This document shows, in pieces, positions 1 through 7,437 of a stretch of 64,000 nucleotides of DNA. A program made the translations under genes and the position numbers. The stretch's first letter is position 1. Each line of letters opens with the position of its first letter. This DNA comes from an uncultured Prevotellaceae bacterium (lineage in GTDB: Bacteria > Bacteroidota > Bacteroidia > Bacteroidales > Bacteroidaceae), in contig CACXMM010000001.1 of NCBI GenBank assembly GCA_902768785.1, forward strand, positions 1 through 64,000. The letters are read 5' to 3'. The notes beneath the pieces are model-generated. The model ran no database searches. It saw nothing but the letters and a program-made list of their open reading frames with translations, and was not told the DNA's origin.

Positions 1-867
1 GAGGAAGAGGCTATCGAGATGATCAAGACGCTCTTGAGCTATATCCCCAGCAACAATATGGAGCAGGCTCCGCTGAAGGAGTGCAACGACCCCATCAACC
101 GTATGGAGGACAGCCTCAACGAGATTCTGCCCGACGATCCGAACCAGGCTTACGACATGTACAAGGTGATCGGTGCCGTGGTGGACAACGGGGAGTTCTT
201 CGAGGTTCAGCCCAAGTTCGCCAAGAACATCATCGTAGGCTTCGCCCGCTTCAACGGTCAGAGCGTGGGTATCGTGGCTAACCAGCCTTCTTGCTATGCC
301 GGTGTGCTCGACGTGAACGCCAGCCGCAAGGGTGCCCGCTTCGTTCGTTTCTGCGACGCTTTCAATATCCCTATCGTATCACTGGTTGACGTTCCTGGAT
401 TCCTTCCCGGAACAGGTCAGGAGTACAACGCCGTCATCCTGCACGGAGCACAGCTGCTCTATGCTTACGGTGAGGCCACAGTACCTAAGGTGACCGTTAC
501 CCTGCGTAAGAGCTATGGTGGTAGCCATATCGTGATGGGCTGTAAGCAGCTGCGTACCGATGTGAACTATGCATGGCCGAACGCTGAGATTGCCGTGATG
601 GGTGCCTCTGGTGCCGTTGCCGTTCTCTACGCCAAGGAAGCCAAGGCCAAGAAAGAGGCTGGTGAGGATGTGAAGGCATTCATTGCCGAGAAGGAGGAGG
701 AATACTCCGAGCTCTTCGCCAATCCGTACCAGGCAGCCAAGTATGGCTACATCGACGATGTGATCGAGCCGCGCAACACCCGCTTCCGCATCTGTCGCGC
801 ACTGGCACAGCTGGCCACCAAGCGTCAGGGTCTGCCCGCCAAGAAGCACGGTAACATTCCGATGTAA
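1..867 (+). CDS. mmdA: Methylmalonyl-CoA decarboxylase / acyl-CoA carboxylase carboxyltransferase subunit (3' part)
   Basis: This is the C-terminal part of the biotin-dependent carboxyltransferase (MmdA/PccB family), which moves a carboxyl group between an acyl-CoA such as methylmalonyl-CoA and carboxybiotin. The frame is open from base 1, so the true start lies outside the window; about 288 residues of an expected 510-520 are present. Visible family features are the crotonase-fold stretches VDVPGFLPGTGQEYNAV, RKSYGGSHIVMG and WPNAEIAVMGASGAV, and the C-terminal IEPRNTRFRICRAL. Two small genes follow within 24 and 16 bases, the second a biotin carrier, so this is one operon of the succinate-to-propionate pathway. 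Whether the complex decarboxylates, transcarboxylates or runs as a propionyl-CoA carboxylase cannot be read from this part alone. Confidence 0.93.
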   Translation, partial: EEEAIEMIKTLLSYIPSNNMEQAPLKECNDPINRMEDSLNEILPDDPNQAYDMYKVIGAVVDNGEFFEVQPKFAKNIIVGFARFNGQSVGIVANQPSCYAGVLDVNASRKGARFVRFCDAFNIPIVSLVDVPGFLPGTGQEYNAVILHGAQLLYAYGEATVPKVTVTLRKSYGGSHIVMGCKQLRTDVNYAWPNAEIAVMGASGAVAVLYAKEAKAKKEAGEDVKAFIAEKEEEYSELFANPYQAAKYGYIDDVIEPRNTRFRICRALAQLATKRQGLPAKKHGNIPM

Positions 868-890
868 CAGGTGAAATAAAACAAATCATT

Positions 891-1049
891 ATGGGAAAAG
901 TCAATAACGAAGTGTATGCCGCTATCGCTCTTGCCATGCATGAGTTCCAAGGCAACAACGTGCACGATAAGGAAACAGGCATCATCACCATCAAGGAGCA
1001 CCACACCGACTGGGCTTCACGCATGCTGACCATGACCCAACATCCTTAA
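891..1049 (+). CDS. 52-aa small subunit of the decarboxylase complex (MmdE / OadG C-terminus-like)
   Basis: This short gene sits between the carboxyltransferase and the biotin carrier. It has an ATG start 24 bases after the previous stop and ends in TAA 16 bases before the next gene. The product begins MGKVNNEVYAAIALAMHEF and carries HDKETGIITI and a tryptophan before a basic C-terminus (WASRMLTMTQHP). An amphipathic helix of EVYAAIALAMHE type followed by a conserved Trp near the C-terminus resembles the end of OadG/MmdD-type subunits and the tiny epsilon subunit of Veillonella methylmalonyl-CoA decarboxylase, which stabilise the complex. There is no membrane helix, so it cannot be a full gamma/delta subunit. 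The assignment rests on position and a short resemblance. Confidence 0.7.
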   Translation: MGKVNNEVYAAIALAMHEFQGNNVHDKETGIITIKEHHTDWASRMLTMTQHP

Positions 1050-1064
1050 AACAAACAAAAGAGT

Positions 1065-1502
1065 ATGAAAGAATACAAGTATATTATTAATGGGACGGAG
1101 TATCAAGTCACCATCGGTGACATCGTTGAGAACATCGCCAACGTAACTGTCAATGGTGAGGATTACAAGGTGGAGATGGAGAAAGAGCCGGAACCCGAAA
1201 AGAAGAAGGTTGTCGTCAAGACTGGCGGTGCTGCCCAGGCTGCTCCCGCTGAGTCTGCCCCTGCTGCTGCCGGTGCTCCCGTCAACACCTCCAATGCCCT
1301 GAAGGCACCACTGCCGGGCGTCATCATCGATGTGAAGGTAGCCGTTGGCGACACCGTTGCCGCTGGCGATACCGTTGTCGTTCTCGAAGCCATGAAGATG
1401 GCCAACAACCTCGATGCCGAGAAGGGCGGAAAGGTAACAGCCGTTCTGGTGAAAGTAGGCGACAGTGTCATGGAAGACACCCCACTTGTTGTCATCGAAT
1501 AA
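1065..1502 (+). CDS. mmdC: Biotin carboxyl carrier protein of methylmalonyl-CoA decarboxylase
   Basis: This 145-residue biotin carrier swings carboxybiotin between active sites of the decarboxylase complex. The N-terminal 55 residues (MKEYKYIINGTEYQVTIGD) form the family's lead-in domain. A flexible Ala/Pro linker (residues about 60-80, AAQAAPAESAPAAAGAP) follows, and then a biotinyl-lipoyl domain with the biotinylation motif EAMKM, whose lysine is near residue 111. The length and the Ala/Pro hinge match GcdC/MmdC proteins of sodium-pump decarboxylases. It is the last gene of the operon: a hairpin terminator follows at once, and no membrane beta subunit (OadB/MmdB) comes after it here. Confidence 0.92.
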   Translation: MKEYKYIINGTEYQVTIGDIVENIANVTVNGEDYKVEMEKEPEPEKKKVVVKTGGAAQAAPAESAPAAAGAPVNTSNALKAPLPGVIIDVKVAVGDTVAAGDTVVVLEAMKMANNLDAEKGGKVTAVLVKVGDSVMEDTPLVVIE

Positions 1503-1525
1503 CCTTTCATAAGGAACCATTATTC

Positions 1526-1558
1526 AAAGGCACGAGGTCTACACCCCGTGCCTTTTTT
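1526..1558 (+). terminator. Rho-independent terminator after the mmd operon
   Basis: A stem AAAGGCACGaGGT pairs with ACCcCGTGCCTTT across a short loop (CTAC), with one mismatch, and runs into T6. It lies 24 bases after the biotin carrier stop codon. Confidence 0.85.
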
Positions 1559-1733
1559 GTGCTCTTTTGTATTCCATTCAGTCTGAACGATTCTTCGACA
1601 TTATTCAGTGGTTCATCCAACATTTCGAGCGATATAAAAAATGTCCGAAATATTTTAAGAAGAACCATCCCCGTGTTTCATTGGTGGAAAAGGTACTAAA
1701 ACCTGCTTTAACCGTATAAAATTATTTGGATAA

Positions 1734-1765
1734 TTTGGATACTTGGCGATTTATCGTTATTTTTG
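1734..1765 (+). promoter_or_regulatory. Bacteroidota promoter for the patatin gene
   Basis: TTTG (1734-1737), 20 bases, then TATTTTTG (1758-1765). This matches the Bacteroidota consensus TTTG-N19/21-TAnnTTTG. It lies about 24 bases before the chosen ATG, so longer readings of the next gene that start at 1726 would begin inside the promoter. Confidence 0.75.
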
Positions 1766-1788
1766 CAGACAAAACAATCAATCGGAAA

Positions 1789-3828
1789 ATGAAGAAACTG
1801 TTTGTCTGGACATGTATCCTACTGATTTCTTGCACTGGAATAGTCAAGGCACAAAACGAAGAACCTAAACGGAAGAAGGTGGGCCTGGTCCTTTCAGGCG
1901 GAGGTGCCAAGGGCGCAGCCCATATAGGTGTTATCAAGGTACTGGAGAAGGCAGGGATCCCCATAGACATCGTCACCGGTACCTCGATAGGAAGTATCGT
2001 GGGCGGACTCTACAGTATGGGATATGATGCCGAAATGATGGATAGTATCTTCCGAGACGTCAACTGGGGATATGTGCTGCGCGACCGCGTAGCCCAAAAG
2101 CGTACCTCACTTGAAAACCGCGAAAACCAGAGCATATACATCCTTGACCATAAAATCTGGCTCGACAAATCGGCCAACAAGTATGCAGGAGGTTTTATAA
2201 AAGGTATCAACGTTGACCGCATGCTGGAGCATTTCACTTCTGGCTACAACGACTCCATCGACTTCAACACGCTGCCAAGGCCCTTCGCCTGCGTGGCTTT
2301 CAACCTGACAAAAGACGAGGAAACGGTGCTGCATAGTGGTCATCTGGCCAAAGCTATCCGTGCCAGTATGGCCATTCCCGGTGTCTTCTCTCCGGTAAGA
2401 AAGGACAGCATGGTGCTGGTGGACGGCGGTGTTTCCAACAACCTACCCGTGGACGTAGCCAAAGCCATGGGTGCCGACATCATCATCGCCGTCACCCTGC
2501 AGGATGAAGCCAAGATCAACAATGATTTCAACTCCTTCCGCGACATCGTAATGAAGTCTGTATTTGTAGCCAGCAACAAACGGATGCAGGAATGTCTGAA
2601 GATGGCTGACCTGCACATCAATGTCAATACCCACGGCTACGATATGCAGAGTTTCACCAATAAGGCCATCGACTCGCTAATTGTGCGCGGCGAACAGACA
2701 GGCATGAGCCGGTGGGACGATCTGATGGCGCTGAAGAAACTCATCGGCGTCGCAGAAGACAGCCACCCGCAATATCTGCTCTACGACAAGCAGTTATTGC
2801 AGGAGGAAAAGCAGAAAGGACTGGAATGGTCGGAACCCGAACCAGCCATCAACATGGGACTGGCAGCCCGTTTCGACCTGGAGGAACAGGCAGCCCTGCA
2901 GGCCTATGCCGATTATCAGTCGAGAATGAAATTCCACCCTGGCATCAACTTGACACTCAGGCTGGGACTCCGCTCGAAGGTGAAACTGGAAACGTATATG
3001 GAGCCATGGAAGTTCAAGCGTATGTCGCTGGCCTATGAGTTCCAGCACAATGAAATCTATATGTACAACGAAGGGCACCAGAGCGACGACGTGGTCTATA
3101 ACAGTCATGCCATCATGCTGAAACTCTTTCAGTTTGACATCCGGAATCTGCGTTTCGACATTGGAGCCGCATGGAAATACTACCACCTTTCCAACATCAT
3201 GATCGGCGACTACAGTTACCTGTATTTCCTCGACGAAAAAGACTGCCATTACTTCAACTATAATGCACGCTTGCACTATAACACCGAAGACAACTGGTAC
3301 TTCACCACCAGCGGAACGCGTTTCGAACTGGAATACAAATATTTCTCCGACAACCTGCTGAGATGGAAGGACCATATCGGATTCTCTACCTTATCAGGAC
3401 TGTGGCGCATCACGTTCCCGCTGACCCATTCCCTCCACGTGCAGCCCGTTGTCTTCGGCCGAATGATCTTCGGCGGAGATGTACCTGTATGGGAATACAA
3501 CATGCTTGGAGGAAATCGCTACGGTATCTATTCCGAACATCAGATACCCTTTGCAGGCTTCACCTATGCTGAATTCATGCAGTCCAAACTCGCCGGTGTG
3601 GGCATCCGATTCCAGCAACGTCTGGGCAGCATCGGATATTTCCTGCTGAAAGGACACGTGGCCGAACATGACAACAGTATCGCTGACCTGCTCAAGAACC
3701 GGCCACTCTGGGGCATCCAGGGAGCCTACTACTACAACAGTCTGATAGGCCCCATCGGGGCCTACCTGAGTTGGAGCAACCATAAAAACGGCGTTACCTT
3801 CGGCGTGAACATCGGCTACGACTTCTGA
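1789..3828 (+). CDS. Patatin-like phospholipase with C-terminal outer-membrane beta-barrel
   Basis: The start is the ATG at 1789, which gives a clean signal peptide (MKKLFVWTCILLISCTGIVKAQ) just downstream of a promoter. Residues about 30-290 are a patatin domain: the oxyanion loop GGGAKGAAHIG, the nucleophile elbow GTSIGS (catalytic Ser) and the DGG of the catalytic dyad (VDGGVSNN). After a short linker, roughly residues 390-679 are rich in alternating aromatic/polar strands and end in GVNIGYDF, typical of an Omp85/surface-antigen-like barrel with a C-terminal aromatic. Such fusions resemble the PlpD/type Vd layout and common Bacteroidota patatins. The likely role is a lipolytic domain exposed by or tethered to an outer-membrane barrel; substrate unknown. 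The gene is monocistronic. Confidence 0.9.
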   Translation: MKKLFVWTCILLISCTGIVKAQNEEPKRKKVGLVLSGGGAKGAAHIGVIKVLEKAGIPIDIVTGTSIGSIVGGLYSMGYDAEMMDSIFRDVNWGYVLRDRVAQKRTSLENRENQSIYILDHKIWLDKSANKYAGGFIKGINVDRMLEHFTSGYNDSIDFNTLPRPFACVAFNLTKDEETVLHSGHLAKAIRASMAIPGVFSPVRKDSMVLVDGGVSNNLPVDVAKAMGADIIIAVTLQDEAKINNDFNSFRDIVMKSVFVASNKRMQECLKMADLHINVNTHGYDMQSFTNKAIDSLIVRGEQTGMSRWDDLMALKKLIGVAEDSHPQYLLYDKQLLQEEKQKGLEWSEPEPAINMGLAARFDLEEQAALQAYADYQSRMKFHPGINLTLRLGLRSKVKLETYMEPWKFKRMSLAYEFQHNEIYMYNEGHQSDDVVYNSHAIMLKLFQFDIRNLRFDIGAAWKYYHLSNIMIGDYSYLYFLDEKDCHYFNYNARLHYNTEDNWYFTTSGTRFELEYKYFSDNLLRWKDHIGFSTLSGLWRITFPLTHSLHVQPVVFGRMIFGGDVPVWEYNMLGGNRYGIYSEHQIPFAGFTYAEFMQSKLAGVGIRFQQRLGSIGYFLLKGHVAEHDNSIADLLKNRPLWGIQGAYYYNSLIGPIGAYLSWSNHKNGVTFGVNIGYDF

Positions 3829-3850
3829 ACTATTTCAGTATCGATATGAG

Positions 3851-4504
3851 TTAGTCCTCATCTTTGAAGAACGAGCCAACAGGCATAGTGGCATTTTCGG
3901 ACACACAGAGGTTGTAGCGTCTGCGACTGCGTCGTTCACGGTCGAACATAGCCTTCGTACCCGCTTCACTCTGCTGGAATTCCATGTGTTCGTCGATAGC
4001 GAAGGAATGGGCCATAGACTCAACATCGAGATTGTCAGTGCCTATCAATGTGAATGTCCACCCCTGTTTCTTCAGTTTCTCGATCATCGTACGAACCATT
4101 TTCAGCGTCCATTCCACACTACTGTTTTCCTCACCATCAGTAATGATGGTAACCAGTACGTGGTCTCCCTCTTCTACCTGTGCGTTGGTCTTCGAAATAC
4201 CCTTTCCTATCGCATCATAAAGAGGTGTACATCCTTCAGGATTGTAGGCTCTCCATTCGAGGTCCTTGGTCAGAGCGGCTGGCGTATGGTCGTAATGCCA
4301 GGTTGTGTGGCCGCTGTCAAAGGTAAGCAGGGTGACAAACTGTGCCTGGTCAGGATACTCCTTCTGCATCTGACGGACGGTCTGCAGTGTTTCGTTCATT
4401 CCTGTGAAAGCCTGTCGGCGAATGACAGACATCGATCCACTCTCATCGACAATAATCAGGTTGTGAACACGCTTCGTTGTGTTTGTTTTTTGCTTTTGCA
4501 TCAT
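3851..4504 (-). CDS. VWA-domain protein with intact MIDAS
   Basis: This 217-residue cytoplasmic protein is essentially one von Willebrand factor A domain. It has no signal peptide or membrane segment. The metal-ion-dependent adhesion site is intact: DESGSM near residue 20, a threonine in the EGCTPLYDAI stretch, and the acidic TDGEENSS near residue 125. The C-terminal 50 residues (AGTKAMFDRERRSRRRYNL) are basic and lie outside the VWA fold. It is divergent from the sigma/macro fusion gene across a 122-bp gap. VWA proteins of this kind act as metal-dependent protein-protein interaction modules; the partner is unknown, and the divergent pairing makes the neighbour a candidate. It converges with the patatin gene, 22 bp apart. 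Confidence 0.85.
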   Translation of the reverse strand: MMQKQKTNTTKRVHNLIIVDESGSMSVIRRQAFTGMNETLQTVRQMQKEYPDQAQFVTLLTFDSGHTTWHYDHTPAALTKDLEWRAYNPEGCTPLYDAIGKGISKTNAQVEEGDHVLVTIITDGEENSSVEWTLKMVRTMIEKLKKQGWTFTLIGTDNLDVESMAHSFAIDEHMEFQQSEAGTKAMFDRERRSRRRYNLCVSENATMPVGSFFKDED

Positions 4505-4601
4505 TGTAACTTTTTAAATGGTGAATACTGTTTATCGACATGTCTTTATCTCTTTAAAGAAGCTTTTCGGAAAAAATTAAGCAAGGGTCGGTTTTTTTTT
4601 G

Positions 4602-4609
4602 TATATTTG
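4602..4609 (+). promoter_or_regulatory. -7 box (TATATTTG) for the sigma/macro fusion gene
   Basis: TATATTTG sits after a T9 run. Transcription would start around 4616, leaving only about 11 bases before the ATG at 4627. That favours the in-frame ATG at 4663 as the real start. Confidence 0.6.
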
Positions 4610-4626
4610 CCGAAAAATATCAAAAC

Positions 4627-5778
4627 ATGTACTATCATCGAACGGCAACGGACAGGCGAGGTATGCGCGTGAATCTGTCAGACGAAGAGATCCTGAAGGG
4701 ATTCCGCGAGGGAGATGGCAACATCATCCGTAAATATTTCTACGGATACTGTCAGGCTGGCTATCATATCTTTGACCAGCGGTATCACCTGCATGAGAAG
4801 GAGAACCTTGACTTCATGTCACTGGCTCACCAATATGCGCTGTACCTGATGGAGCACGACTGGAAGCCGCTGGAGGACCACTCGCCGAACGTGAGTCTGC
4901 GCACCTGGCTCATCAACGGATTCCGCTATGTGGTGCTCGATGCCCTGAAATGGTACAAGAAAGAATATGGCAGCATCACATTCGAGGACTACCTGAGATC
5001 GTTCGACGTAACCAGTGACCTGCGCTTGCAGTTCAACCGCATGGTGGAGGAGGTGTGCAACCATGCCCCACTGGAAAGGCAGGATCGCCTGATCATCGAC
5101 ATGCTGCTGTTACAGGGATTCAAGGCGAAGGAGATAGCGGAGAAGATGGGGATGACCCCGTCGGCCATCTCGCAGAAATACAAGAAACTGAAGGAGCTGT
5201 TCATCGTGCCCTATTTCAAGAAATACTTCGATATGGATCTGGACATGCCCGAGGTGATGGACGAGAGGGCGATCCTGCACAGAGAGACCCCAATGGGCGA
5301 TGCCAGGATGTCGATGCCAGCACCATCTATGACGGGTTCGTTGATCAATATGTCCAAGCCGCTGACCTTCGAGAAGATGGACTATTCTATTGCAAAAGAA
5401 AATATGATGAAGAAACGAACGACACCCCAATTCATTACGGAACTGCAGCCGAACGAGATCTTCGTATTTGGCAGCAACCTGAAGGGAATGCACGGCGGTG
5501 GGGCAGCCTATATCGCCTACCGCAAGTTTGGAGCCATTATGGGACAGGGCGTAGGACTGCAAGGTCAAAGCTATGCCATCCCGACGATGCAAGGCGGTGT
5601 GGATACCATCCGTCCGTATGTGGACGAGTTCATCCTGTTCGCCAAGGAGCACCCTACCCTCACCTTCCTCGTCACCCGCATCGGATGCGGCATTGCGGGA
5701 TTCACCGATGAAGAAATATCACCGTTGTTCGAGAAGGCTCACGACGTGGAGAATATCGTGCTTCCACCCCATTGGTAA
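4627..5778 (+). CDS. Sigma-70-like factor fused to a macro-like (A1S_2505-type) domain
   Basis: The product has two distinct halves. Residues about 13-200 look like a short sigma-70 family protein: LSDEEILKGFREGDGN is the usual opening of region 2, RTWLINGFRYVVLDAL fits a region 2 helix, and KEIAEKMGMTPSAISQKY (about 168-186) is a region 4 helix-turn-helix. After a Met/Pro-rich linker, residues about 270-383 carry VFGSNLKGMHGGGAA, GQGVGLQGQSYAIPT and RIGCGIAGFTDEEI. That glycine-rich pattern belongs to a phage-associated family that resembles ADP-ribose-binding macrodomains. The start may be the ATG at 4663 (MRVNLSDEE), preceded by AGGCGAGG. The gene is divergent from a VWA gene, and its stop codon lies 14 bp before the MEMO gene start. 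DNA-binding plus nucleotide- or ADP-ribose-sensing is an inference; no ligand residue is proven. Confidence 0.78.
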   Translation: MYYHRTATDRRGMRVNLSDEEILKGFREGDGNIIRKYFYGYCQAGYHIFDQRYHLHEKENLDFMSLAHQYALYLMEHDWKPLEDHSPNVSLRTWLINGFRYVVLDALKWYKKEYGSITFEDYLRSFDVTSDLRLQFNRMVEEVCNHAPLERQDRLIIDMLLLQGFKAKEIAEKMGMTPSAISQKYKKLKELFIVPYFKKYFDMDLDMPEVMDERAILHRETPMGDARMSMPAPSMTGSLINMSKPLTFEKMDYSIAKENMMKKRTTPQFITELQPNEIFVFGSNLKGMHGGGAAYIAYRKFGAIMGQGVGLQGQSYAIPTMQGGVDTIRPYVDEFILFAKEHPTLTFLVTRIGCGIAGFTDEEISPLFEKAHDVENIVLPPHW

Positions 5779-5792
5779 TACCATCAGGACGA

Positions 5793-7274
5793 ATGATGAC
5801 AAAGACACTGATAACGATCATAGCAGCAATCATGATGATGAATACATGTAACGGACAGACAGCAAAGCAAAGCTCGGACATGTCTGTGGTCAGGCCTGCG
5901 ACCCAGGCAAACAGATTCTATACGGCCGACCCCAAGGAACTGCGTGAGGAGGTGGACAGTTTCCTGGCTCTGCACGGTAACGAGACGGTCTATAAGAATC
6001 TGGCAGCACTGATTGTGCCACACGCAGGATATTACTTTTCAGGAAATGTTGCGGCATCGGCTTATATGTCGATACCTGCGGATAAACCTTACAAACGGAT
6101 TTTCCTGCTGGGACCGAGTCATCATGAATGGCTTGACGGAGCATCGGTGAATACGGAGGCAGACTACTATGCCACGCCACTGGGCAAGGTGAGGGTTGAC
6201 CATGAGACGGCTCTGGCCTTGACAGAGAAAGACCGTGTGTTCTCTTATCAGTCCAAGGCACACGACAGGGAGCACTGTCTGGAGGTGCAGCTGCCCTTCC
6301 TGCAAAGACGGTTTGGGGAGGATGCTGTTCCTCCCATCGTGCCCATCATTATCTCCACCAATGACTACCGGAAGCTGAAACGGATAGCCGGTGTGCTGAA
6401 GCCGTATTTCACAGACGAGAACCTGTTTGTCATCAGCAGTGACTTCTCACACTATCCCTCATATAAAGATGCCTGTGAGGTGGATGCCAAGACGGGTAAG
6501 ACCATAGAAACAGGTGACGTGGAGCAGTTCATCGCTGTGCTGGAGAAGAATGCCCGCAGTGGTAAACGCAACCTCGCTACGAGTGCCTGTGGGGAGCTGG
6601 CTATCGCTACGCTGCTGATGATGATAGACAGTACTTATGAGGTGAAGCATCTATTGTATCAAAACTCTGGGGACATTGACAATCACGACCATAACCGCGT
6701 TGTGGGCTACCATGCGTTTGCTATTCTACGTGAGACATCACAAGAGTTCTCACTGTCGGATGAAGAGAAGAAAATACTAAAAGAGATTGCCCTCACGAGC
6801 ATCAAAGATTCGTTGAACGGCAGAAGGACAGCAATCACGATAAGCCCTACACTGAAAAGAAAGTGTGGTGCCTTTGTGTCATTGCATAAGCATGGAAAGC
6901 TACGTGGGTGCATCGGACACTTTGGCGAGGACGTTCCCCTGCATGAGATTATAAGTGAGATGGCCCGTGCTGCAGCCTTTGAAGATCCGCGATTCATGCC
7001 TGTTACCCTGGAGGAGCTTGAGGATATCGACATTGAGATTTCTGTGCTCACACCTATGCGGCGCATACAGAGTCTGGATGAATTTGAACTGCACCGTCAT
7101 GGGATCTATATCCGACGGGGTTATCGCAGTGGAACATTCCTGCCGCAGGTTGCCGATGAGGTAAACTGGACGAAAGAGGAGTTTGTCGGTCACTGTGCCC
7201 AGGACAAGGCTGGCATCGGATGGGATGGCTGGCGGGATGCGGAACTCTATGTTTATGAAGCCATCGTGTTTTAA
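5793..7274 (+). CDS. amrB-amrA: MEMO1-AMMECR1 fusion of the AmmeMemoRadiSam system (proteins B and A)
   Basis: Residues about 25-300 are a MEMO domain, a fold related to class III extradiol dioxygenases. Visible features are IVPHAGYYFSG, LLGPSHHEW, SSDFSHY and the closing NRVVGYHAFAIL. Residues about 320-493 are an AMMECR1 domain with the signature LRGCIGHFGE near residue 370. The two are separate proteins in many organisms and fused here. The N-terminus MTKTLITIIAAIMMMNTCNG looks like a signal peptide (possibly a lipoprotein, weak lipobox), which is odd for this family. The ATG at 5793 is preferred over a TTG at 5772 that overlaps the previous stop. The partner radical SAM enzyme lies downstream across a heptad repeat. 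The biochemical role of the system is not established. Confidence 0.9.
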   Translation: MMTKTLITIIAAIMMMNTCNGQTAKQSSDMSVVRPATQANRFYTADPKELREEVDSFLALHGNETVYKNLAALIVPHAGYYFSGNVAASAYMSIPADKPYKRIFLLGPSHHEWLDGASVNTEADYYATPLGKVRVDHETALALTEKDRVFSYQSKAHDREHCLEVQLPFLQRRFGEDAVPPIVPIIISTNDYRKLKRIAGVLKPYFTDENLFVISSDFSHYPSYKDACEVDAKTGKTIETGDVEQFIAVLEKNARSGKRNLATSACGELAIATLLMMIDSTYEVKHLLYQNSGDIDNHDHNRVVGYHAFAILRETSQEFSLSDEEKKILKEIALTSIKDSLNGRRTAITISPTLKRKCGAFVSLHKHGKLRGCIGHFGEDVPLHEIISEMARAAAFEDPRFMPVTLEELEDIDIEISVLTPMRRIQSLDEFELHRHGIYIRRGYRSGTFLPQVADEVNWTKEEFVGHCAQDKAGIGWDGWRDAELYVYEAIVF

Positions 7275-7279
7275 ATGAT

Positions 7280-7419
7280 GGAGGAAGAGTGAAGGAGGAA
7301 GGAGGAAAGATGAAAGATGAAAGATGAAGGAGGAAAGAGGAAAGATGAAAGATGAAGGAGGAAGGAGGAAAGATGAAAGATGAAGGATGAAAGAGGAAGG
7401 AGGAAGGATGAAGGAGGAA
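7280..7419 (+). repeat. Twenty-unit 7-bp tandem array (RGAKGAA)
   Basis: Twenty consecutive heptamers, variants of GGAGGAA and AGATGAA, fill the gap between the MEMO-AMMECR1 gene and the radical SAM gene, ending 18 bases before the latter's ATG. The strand is purine-only except for T at one unit position and offers many Shine-Dalgarno-like GGAGG cores. The 7-bp period is not a coding period. Confidence 0.93.
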
Positions 7420-7437
7420 GGGTGATGGATCATTTCA

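Noticed and set aside
379..849. 156-residue open frame on the minus strand inside mmdA
   Set aside because: Antisense to a well-conserved enzyme gene, no recognisable domain and no promoter; a codon-bias shadow.
1559..1720. Possible small RNA or gene between the mmd terminator and the patatin promoter
   Set aside because: No open frame, hairpin or promoter box could be supported.
1726..1788. Upstream TTG start for the patatin gene
   Set aside because: It overlaps a consensus promoter and would bury the signal peptide.
6900..7433. Minus-strand frame beginning with repeated Ser/Phe/Ile/Leu/Pro runs
   Set aside because: Its N-terminus is just the translated 7-bp array; the rest is antisense to AMMECR1.
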